Below are positions 56,700-64,000 of a stretch of 64,000 nt of DNA, in pieces. A program made the position numbers and the translations under genes. Positions within the stretch are counted from its first letter, which is position 1, and each line of letters starts with the position of its first letter. The notes beneath the pieces were generated by a model, which did not search any database, was not told the DNA's origin, and saw only the letters and a program-made list of their open reading frames with translations. Origin of the DNA: Gnetum montanum (Eukaryota > Streptophyta > Gnetopsida > Gnetales > Gnetaceae); contig MNCI01000596.1 of NCBI GenBank assembly GCA_015680685.1, positions 624,612 to 688,611 of the forward strand, in the 5' to 3' direction.

Positions 56700-58142
56700 A
56701 GGAAAAAGGGAAGATTTATGTACGTTTGGTAAATATTAGTTTATTTTCTATGAGAACTAAACCTTCCCGTGAAAGTTGCAACTTCATGATAGTTACAACC
56801 AAATCTCCAAGATATTTGTAGCTAATTTCGATTTTTTCCATTACCAAGGAGACACTTGCCAAATGTGGCTTAAAAATATCTTAACTTCCCATGGAAGTTG
56901 TAACTCCTTAGGTGGTTAAAATTGAAATTTCTAGATATTTGTTACTCATCCTTAACCTCTCATGATTATTGTAACTACCCAAAGTCACTATAAAAAAGCT
57001 TTAAAGGTAGAATGGAAGGGGGATTTGGGAAAAGACACTTGAAGAATTCTTGTAAGATGGATTGCTAAAGACATTAAATTGACTACTTTGTTATAATCTT
57101 GTGAGCTCATTTCTTCCCAATTTGTCTTAGTTGCTTAGCTAATAGTTTAGATAGTATTGTGCTTGGCATTTAGTTTTGGGATTTGTTTTAGGTTGCTTTT
57201 ATAGCTCTATTTTCACATAATATTAGACTTCTATTAATATTTTCCATAGAAGGGCTCATGTTGTTGAAAGCCATAAAAGCAATTTAATAGTAATGTCTCA
57301 ATGAAATTGTCTATTTTGAGCATAAAGGATCTAGGAAAATATTTGATATTTTGATGAGACCAAAATAGCTTCTTTATTTTTAGAGTGTATTTCCTTAGCA
57401 TTTAAATTAAGAAATAGTCAAATTTTTTGAAAGCTCTATTGAATGCAATCTTTGACAACTATTAACTAGTCAAAATACAAGATTGTACTTAGTACTTTAT
57501 GCAGTGATTTTTGGTAGTATAATAAAATCATCTTTTGTAAAATTGCTTATTGAGCTTAGAAATTTTGGACAATTCATAGTTATTGAATTAGTAATAGCTT
57601 TAATGTGAAGTATTTACTCATATCAATTTATCGTGCTTAAATATTTGAGGTTTCACATGAATCTGCTTTCTCTTCTTTCTCATTCTGAGTCCATTGAATC
57701 TCGCTCTATTTCTAGTTTTCTTGTGGAACTTTCTCTCTGGGTGAAATTAGGAGTAGATTGGAAGAATTTTCTTCATATGTTTTTGAAAAATTTTATTTGT
57801 TACAAGTAGGTAATATAAGGACTATATAGACTAGCTGACTTGACAAAATAGGAATCTCCAACAATGCACAGTATTTGACAAAATTAGTCGAATCTCTTTT
57901 ATGATAGCCAATTATAGTTTCATATACAACCCAACCACTCCAAAATTCACAACAACAAACACATACTCATGATTAGTTCATTTCATAACTACTTAGTTTA
58001 TTTGGAAGTATTTAGGCCTTGGTGTTGCTAGAGACTAGCAAGCACCTAAACCCTATTTGAAGAACACCTTCGATCTTGTTACTCCTTGAAAAGGTCATAA
58101 AAATAGAGGCTCCCCAACATTGGTAGTCCCAAATGGTCACCA
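56700..58142 (+). repeat. LTR-F2: plus-strand LTR, inverted relative of LTR-F1
   Basis: TATA box CTATAAAAAAGC at about 56,985-56,997, then CTTGTAAGATGGATTGCTAAAG, TAGCTAATAGTTTAGATAGTA, GAATCTCGCTCTATTTCTAG (57,697), TTTTATTTGTTACAAGTAGG (57,791), GGTGTTGCTAGAGACTAGCAAGCACCTAAA and the end CAAATGGTCACCA. The order is the same as on the minus strand of 37,000-35,712. No primer site follows, so it is a 3' or solo LTR, possibly the 3' LTR of Gy-E on the same strand. The start is approximate. Confidence 0.65.
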
Positions 58143-58829
58143 ATGGTAATATTCTTTATTTATTTTCTAGTTTTATTATTTTTTGAATTTTGTAACTCTA
58201 TATTTTATCTCTCCTCTTTTATGTTTCCCTAACTTCCTTTTCTATCTCATTTCCTTTTCCTCTCATCAACATATCAATGAGCATTAACTAATTCTATTTT
58301 ATTTTAGTAAGGATATGTTTAGAGCTTGAGTGGAATAAGTTATGAATATCATCAATGACATTCACTTGGTTATATTATGTATAGGATTTAGCCATGCCCC
58401 CCTTCTATGAGATAACACTATACTTATGATTGATTTATTGATGATATCCTTGCATTCTCCTCTTCTCCTAATTTGTTCCTCAATAATTATTTTATAAGTA
58501 TATCAATTAATCCTTATATTTTTGATGGATCCTTCTTCACCAACTTAGCCACATCCACTAGGAGGAGGTAATGTTGCATTCACTTTTTTGGTTTGCTAGT
58601 GATCAAGACTACGCATGGTTTCAACATCATCTTATTCAAATTTCAGCATTAGGATATCCCAAAAACAATGTTGCAAGAAACATTTCAAGGATTTTAAGGC
58701 CTCCAAGAACTATTCCAATCCATAACCTAGCATATAAAAATCAATTTCTGTGACCCTAGAAAATTTAGGATGGAAATTATTCTAAGTGGTCTAGGTGATG
58801 TAGATGTTGATGCTAACTATCGATCTTTT
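58143..58829. other. No gene recognised
   Basis: A 60-codon plus frame at 58,571-58,753 begins LHSLFWFASDQDYAWF and is not recognised. The rest is AT-rich. Confidence 0.4.
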
Positions 58830-59779
58830 GGTATGTCAAAACCTTAGAAAATGGAGAATGTAGAAAATGTGTTTTGCATGATGTTGCAGGGTTGAAAAAT
58901 AACAAGATAAGAATAAGATGATGAGATTAGAACATGCGCTTCATGGTTTAAGATAAATAGCAAAGATGATATATTAAAATGAGATCTACATCGAGATGAC
59001 TCAAAATGTTAACCTAGTTAAAAGATTTCAATGATGCGTATAAGTCAAAAGAAGATGTTTTGGTATCTTCCTAGACTTAGTTGTAGGCTAGATGTCCTAA
59101 TGAAATAGTAGATGTTTCAATTGTTACTGGGATGTCCCAATTTTTTGTGGGACATCCCACTTGAATGTAGACTATTTTCATAGAGATGTCTCAAGTTCAA
59201 ATGGGACATCCTAACTAGCCATTTCCTAGCTATTGCATGAATTCCAAAGATTTTTTGAAAAGTAAAAGGTTATAAAACAAGGTGGAATTCTTGGGAAACA
59301 ATACAAGAACTGTACATTGAAATATCCATCATTTTCTACATCAAAAGAATTGATTTTGTTTCTCATTTTCCATTATTTATGATTTGTTATGAATTATTGT
59401 ATGTGTGCGTAAGTGTAAAAAATTTGTAAAGATAGTTTCACTCTCTCATTGATCCTTTTTCATTTCTTTGTAAGCCCTATGGGGTTGATGTGCTTTGTGC
59501 GAGAAGACATCTTTGTTGATCTTGTCAGGATCTTGGGGGGTTGAGTGTGTTTGTAGTAACAAAACACTCTCTATGTAGAGCTTACATCTTTGTAAAGGTT
59601 ATGATGCCTTCTAAATCATATTTTTTAAAAAATTTATGGAGGTGTGTAGGGATTCTACCTTTCAAGGGTGGACATATCCGAGTTAGGGAACTAGATAAAA
59701 ATTGGATGCCATTTTTAATGTCTTGGTTATTTGAATTGGGAAAATTATTCAACCCCCCTTCTAAGTTGTTAGTCCTTAA
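58830..59779 (+). repeat. 5' LTR of Co-B, start uncertain
   Basis: The right end is fixed by the primer site. Near the end is TTCAACCCCCCTTCTAAG, a C-rich word typical of the LTR ends of this copia group. GGTTATAAAACAAGG at about 59,268 could be the TATA box. A hairpin lies in U3. With no second LTR the left edge is a guess. Confidence 0.5.
59128..59159. promoter_or_regulatory. Perfect 12-bp inverted repeat in Co-B LTR
   Basis: Arms TGGGATGTCCCA (59,128-59,139) and TGGGACATCCCA (59,148-59,159) are exactly complementary, with an 8-base loop. Another AAATGGGACATCC copy lies at about 59,198. This may be a repeated regulatory site rather than an RNA hairpin. Confidence 0.5.
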
Positions 59780-59780
59780 G

Positions 59781-59792
59781 TGGTATTAGATC
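59781..59792 (+). other. Primer binding site of Co-B (tRNA-Met type, decayed)
   Basis: TGGTATTAGATC differs at two positions from TGGTATCAGAGC. Confidence 0.6.
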
Positions 59793-59836
59793 TCGGTACT
59801 CTCAAACTTGGAGGTTAACATCTCAAGAGTGAATAA

Positions 59837-60890
59837 TGAAGGGATCTTATTTAATAAATCCACCAAAGTTATATGGATTCAACTTTAAAAGTTGAAGAGA
59901 TAAAAGTATAAGACTCATTGAATTCATCTTGGGAAGTTGCATACAGTTCATCTACCATAAAGGTAAGGCAAGTGGTAAGAAATGTAACTTCTCTAATCAT
60001 AATAATTCCTCTATGTAATGTTGGATATGTGATGGAAGAGGCCATATGACCTTCAAAACATCTTATACTTGTAGGTTGAATGAAGTAAAGTTTAGTAAAG
60101 AAATGAGAACTACCAACACTAGTATTAAGTGGGATGAAAAATGAAAATCTTACTATGCATCCAAAGACTCTTATTACTTATCTCTTGATTTGTTAAATCA
60201 AGTATCATAAATGATCCAACATCTTATGATGAAACTAAAGAAGATGAAATAAAGTGACAAGAAAGGTATGGGTTGCTTTGTAATGAGGTTATTTCCTTTT
60301 AGAATTTATGCTTCAAAATGAAAGAGATTTTGCATGATAAGAAAACTAAATTGAAACTCTTAATTTTGAATGTTTATATATTAAGAAAGAGAAATCAAAC
60401 CTAATAGCTATGGTTCAAAAGTTTAACAAGCGTTGTTGAGTAGACTAATAAGATGTTATTAGATGAAAAGGTGAACTTTAAAAGACACATTGAAGAGAGA
60501 GGTCAAGATCAAAGACATCTACACATCAAAGAATCATCATTAGGTTTTGCAAATTTAAAGAAATATTCTCCGATTTTTGAAAATTTAGTTAAATTTAAAA
60601 ACAAATAATTTGTTTCTATTATGGAAAAATCAAACATGTTTATGCTTGTTGTTATTTATGGTTAAAATACTAGGTCTTTTTCAAAACAACCTAGAAAAGC
60701 TACTTTGTAGGGAAAGAAAGTTTGGGGGAAAAAAGAGAAGAGCACTAAACATGGAATGATTGCAAAAATTTTACTTTTTGCTATTGAAATAAGCACATGG
60801 TACACTAACAATAGCTAGTTAAGACATATGATAGGAGAAAAATCTTAATTCATACACTTTTCAAAATAGAACTATGGGAATGTCACTTTT
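59837..60890 (+). pseudogene. Co-B gag and protease, badly broken
   Basis: ATG 59,837 starts K-G-S-Y-L-I-N-P-P-K-L-Y-G-F-N-F, resembling the P-P-x-F/L-x-G-x-N-Y start of copia gag, and stops soon after. The protease is marked near 60,800-60,890 by WYTNNS, L-R-H-M-I-G-E-K-S and YGNVTFEDD, where relatives have W-x-x-D-S-G-C-S-R-H-M-T-G; the catalytic D-S-G reads N-N-S here, so it is dead. Between them only scattered Lys/Glu-rich pieces remain. Confidence 0.6.
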
Positions 60891-60899
60891 GAAGATGAC

Positions 60900-61330
60900 A
60901 TGGAAGCTCTAATTAAAGGTATTGGTACCAATAGAGGTAAAGGTAAAGGTCAAACTACTTCCAGTAAAGTTTGTTTCATTCAAGGATCAAAACATAATCA
61001 TTTTAGTGTTAGTCAACTTTGCGATTCAAATTTTGATGTTACATTTTCTAAAGATACTTGTAAAATAAAAGATTTGCTATTCAAAAATGTTTTTATCAAA
61101 GGAAACAAAAAGGAAAATGTTTATACTACTATTTTTTGGTGATAATCCTAACCTTGAATCTAAGTTCTTGATCATCGATATGATGTTCATTCGTGGCATA
61201 GGAAACTAGGTCACATAAATAAAGATATTCTTGAAATCATTGTCTCAAAAGAGATGGTTCAAGGATTGTCAAAACTCAAGGATTTATCTTTGAATACTTG
61301 TGAGGCTTGTCTAAAAGGAAAGCAAACAAG
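60900..61330 (+). pseudogene. Co-B GAG-pre-integrase domain
   Basis: KVCFIQGSKHNHFSVSQLCD, FDVTFSKDTCKIKD, then after a stop WHRKLGHINKDIL, LSKLKDLSLNTCEACLKGKQ. The H-x-x-x-H and C-x-x-C zinc ligands (W-H-R-K-L-G-H, C-E-A-C) are present. One TGA at about 61,139 and a frameshift separate the halves. Confidence 0.75.
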
Positions 61331-62153
61331 GGTAAGGTTTGGTAAGATAAATTACATCTCTACCTCTCATCCTTTAGATTTACTTCACATGGATTTCATT
61401 CGTCCTTCTCAAACTCTTAGTTTGGAAAAGAAAAGGTATTCTTTGATGATTGTTGATGATTTCTCATGATTTACTTGGGTTACCTTCTTATATCGTAACA
61501 ATGAAGTTTTTTATCATTTTATGAAAATTTTTAATCAAACATAGAATGAAAAAGATTATGGTATCAAGGTCATTAGAAGGGACAATGGAGGAGAATTCAA
61601 GAATGCTAAGTTTGAATAATATTATTAGATGAATGACATTCTATATTAAGTTTTTGCCCTTAGGACTCCTTAATAGAGTGGTGTTGTGAAAAGAAAAAAT
61701 AGAATCTTGAAGGAAATGGAGAGAACTATTTTGAATGAAAAAAATATTTCTTATCACTTTTGGGTTAAAGTGATCAACACTGCTTGCTATGTCTCCAATA
61801 GAATTATGGTAAGAAGATTCACTATTAAAAATCCTTATCAATTATTGACTGGTAGAAAGCCACATGTTGGTTATTTTCATGTTTTTGTGTTAAAATGTTA
61901 TATTCTTAATGACAAAGATGCTTTGAGAAAATTTGGTCCCAAAAATGATGAGAAAATATTTCTTGAATATTCATCTATTAGTAGGGCTTATAGAGTTTTC
62001 AACAAAAGAACTAACACTATAGAGGAAACTATAAACATTAAAATAGATGATAGTGATGGTCATACTCCATATTCTAATGATGCAGAACTTCCTATCCAAA
62101 AGATATCTAGCACTTTCCAAGTTCAAATTGACAGAGTTAGAAATAAGAAGTGA
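61331..62153 (+). pseudogene. Co-B integrase; catalytic Glu replaced by Lys
   Basis: HPLDLLHMDFIRPSQT (first Asp), YSLMIVDDFS, RRDNGGEFKNAKFE (second Asp), then at 61,680-61,710 S-G-V-V-K-R-K-N-R where the family has N-G-V-V-E-R-K-N-R: the catalytic Glu is Lys, a single G-to-A change. Then LKEMERTILNEKNI, FWVKVINTACYVSNR, NPYQLLTGRKP, and FGPKNDEKIFLEYS. The last 155 codons (61,686-62,153) are open. Stops earlier at about 61,467 and 61,617. Confidence 0.8.
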
Positions 62154-62159
62154 GCATGA

Positions 62160-62400
62160 GATTACCTCTTCAACTCAGCCCAAAATGCCTAGACTTAAAA
62201 GATCACATTCTCTCAATGATGTTATTAGGAAATTAAAAATGGAATTCAAACTAGGAGCTAAACAAAAAAAAAAAAAATGTGCTTATGCTGCATATCTTTC
62301 ACAACTTGAACCAAAAAATTTTGAAGAGGTAGAAACATAAGAAGAATGGATCTCAACTATGAAAGAGAAACTAAATCATGTTGCACCTAAAAAATTCAAT
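62160..62400 (+). pseudogene. Co-B start of reverse transcriptase, truncated
   Basis: After the integrase linker, FEEVET then E-E-W-I-S-T-M-K-E-K-L-N-H matches the A-x-x-x-x-x-W-x-x-A-M-x-E-E-L start of copia RT. Similarity ends by about 62,400. Confidence 0.6.
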
Positions 62401-63219
62401 CACTAGAAAAACCAAAAATCCTAGGTGCAAAATAGTTTTGATCTTGAATCCCAAGGGCCTTTGAGAAAGAGGATTGAAGGTGCCCTAGATAGTTTGGCTG
62501 ATCACCCAAGGACTTAAAGAATGTAAATAGGAAAAAATTGAATTGCAAATTCAAATTAAAAATAAAAATGGGATTAAACTTAAAATAAAATTTTCACTAT
62601 AAATGAACTAATAAAATTTAATTAAATAGAAAAAAAATGCTTAAAGTATATAGTTAAAGGAGTACAAATTTTGTGCTCAAATGCATAAGAAGCTTGTTTG
62701 GATGGAGCTTGAAGCCTGTTGGAGCTGGTAGGTTGTATTTTGTAGTTAAACTCTATGATCTAGATACTCCCCAACCCCAATCATTAAGAGCTTCTTGTTG
62801 GTTTTTTCTTGAATCTACAACTTTGGTGAAGGTGGTCTAAATGGTGGTGTTTGATCCTTGTAGCAATGGTACTATGCTAATAGTCTCTGGTGCTTAGACA
62901 AATACCAGTTTGCTCTAAGAGTCCTGCAAATGCCAAAATGGGTTTAAAGTACTAAAGGTCTCCAAGGTTGTATGGTTGCTAAAAATGTTTGGAACTTGAA
63001 TTATATGTTTGAGTTTGGATTTTATAGGCTTCAAGGTTGCTAATTTTAGGCTACAAATTTCTACCATGATTGCTGATAGATTGATGTTGTTTGTAGGTAA
63101 AATAGGACATAATTCCCAATGTAGCTATCCATTTATGACAAGTTTTAATACCCTAGGATCATCAAAATTACATTGGATACTAAAAATAGTAAGTGAAATT
63201 TTGTGACCATAATGGCTTT
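62401..63219. other. No gene recognised
   Basis: AT-rich sequence between Co-B and Gy-G. A poly-A run lies at about 62,263-62,278 just before it. One 65-codon frame at 63,009-63,206 is unrecognised. The minus-strand RNase H of Gy-G may extend into the right end. Confidence 0.4.
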
Positions 63220-64000
63220 ACTTCAACTATGCTGGCCTTGGAAAGCTACACCAACATACAGGTAGTTCTGCTCCATGATCTCATTTCTAATAGAGTAGAG
63301 AGGCAATGGGCATATCAGAGGTAGCAAGGTAGATGTAAAAAGATTTATCCTTTTGTGAGGGATAGACCATAGATAGTTATACCAACTCTTGCTTAAGGTT
63401 TTCAAAGGCTTCTTGACATTGATCCATCCACTCATAGTGAACTCTTTTCTTAAGCAAGTTTTCCATTAGTTGTAACTTACCTATACACCTGGTGATGAAC
63501 CTATAGATAAATTATAATCCACCTTATAGTCCTTGAACCTCCTTAAGGTTAGTTAGTCCTTCCAAGTTGGATATGGCCTTAACTTTATTAGGATTGACAT
63601 GTATTCTTGCTTCAAATACTACAAGGCCAAGCATCTTACCAATTTTGATGCCAAAGACATACTTCTTGGAGTTAAGTCTAAGCTCATACTTGAGACATCG
63701 TTTTAGCACAATGTCAAGGTCATGCACATGGGCATTGGCCACTTTGGACTTAACAGCTATATTTTCTATGTAGTCATTGAGAAATCCTAGCATATAATCA
63801 CTAAAGATATATGTCATTACTCTTTGGTAGATTGCTCTTGCATTCTTTAGACCAAACAACATCATGATGTAACAAAAGGTACCTTAAGTAATCATGAACA
63901 TACAAAGTTGATGTTCTAGGTTAATTCTAATTTGGTTATATCCTAAGAACCCATCCATAAAGCATAATAAGGCATGCCTAGCCATAGTATCAATAAGTTG
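63220..64000 (-). pseudogene. Gy-G: Tat-like gypsy RT and RNase H start, runs off right edge
   Basis: Minus strand from the edge: C-F-M-D-G-F-L-G-Y-N-Q-I, G-T-F-C-Y, MMLFGLKNARAIYQRVMTYI, then D-Y-I-E-N-I-A-V-K-S-K where the family has D-Y-V-D-D-I-V-V-K-S-K, so both aspartates of the catalytic pair are changed (D-D to E-N). HVHDLDIVLKRCLKYELRLN, KIGKMLGLVV and VNPNKVKAISNLE follow in an open frame of 113 codons (63,865-63,524), then after a stop FISRCIGKLQ, LLKKRVHYEWMDQCQEAFENLK (to about 63,390). The motif set points to the Tat/Ogre group, different from Gy-A to Gy-D. Confidence 0.8.

Larger units (their letters stand above)
58830..62400 (+). mobile_element. Co-B: Ty1/copia (Sirevirus-like) element, truncated in RT
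   Basis: 5' LTR, tRNA-Met-type primer site at 59,781, gag start, protease, GAG-pre-integrase and integrase in order; the sequence loses similarity near 62,400 at the start of RT. No 3' LTR was found. KQTR-x-x-F, S-T-S-x-P-L-D-L-L-H-M-D and GVV-x-RKNR place it in the copia superfamily, and the overall pattern looks Sirevirus-like. Confidence 0.75.

Overview
The window is intergenic DNA of a large plant genome: AT-rich, almost entirely decayed LTR retrotransposons, plus one broken disease-resistance (NLR) gene and one receptor-kinase LRR scrap. Plant identity rests on Ty3/gypsy Athila/Tat-type and Ty1/copia pol genes, tRNA-Asp and tRNA-Met primer binding sites, and an NLR with a P-loop and LRRs. 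Heavily decayed, nested elements and the NLR N-terminus make a gymnosperm my best guess; that is inference. No tRNA, rRNA, CRISPR or intact cellular gene was seen. A 273-base run of N lies at 17,116-17,388.

Element names used here. Gy-A (minus, 1-1,509): gag start and 5' LTR of a gypsy element running off the left edge, abutting Co-A (plus, 1,510-about 4,150), the 3' half of a copia element. 4,882-10,397 (plus) is an NLR pseudogene: an N-terminal helical domain exon, a 450-bp intron/exon unit repeated four times, one true P-loop, then LRRs split by a retrotransposon gag fragment.

12,936-49,920 reads best as one minus-strand gypsy element, Gy-B: 5' LTR at 49,064-49,920, then gag, protease, RT, RNase H and integrase down to 43,560, a third open-frame region (ORF-X), and a 3' LTR at 12,936-13,515. 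Two plus-strand gypsy elements sit in its ORF-X: Gy-D (25,331-40,531) and Gy-C (14,468-24,478). Gy-C is the best preserved element: both LTRs, tRNA-Asp primer site, gag-pol, polypurine tracts and a 4-of-5 target duplication. Gy-D also carries ORF-X just before its 3' LTR, and its pol segment appears inverted in place. ORF-X of Gy-D is interrupted by LTR-F1 (minus), next to a LRR receptor-kinase fragment.

To the right lie Gy-E (plus, Tat-like gag and protease, about 51,390-53,760), LTR-F2 (plus, about 56,700-58,142, an inverted relative of LTR-F1), Co-B (plus, about 58,830-62,400, a Sirevirus-like copia element) and Gy-G (minus, 63,220-64,000, Tat-like RT running off the right edge).

Every pol gene has stops, many explainable as C-to-T or G-to-A changes (CAG, CGA or TGG codons), consistent with silencing by DNA methylation. 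The observation I rate highest is ORF-X: a conserved N-terminal domain followed by a lysine/glutamate-rich helical region, in the envelope position of two independent elements and absent from the related Gy-C. Coordinates marked about are estimates by eye.
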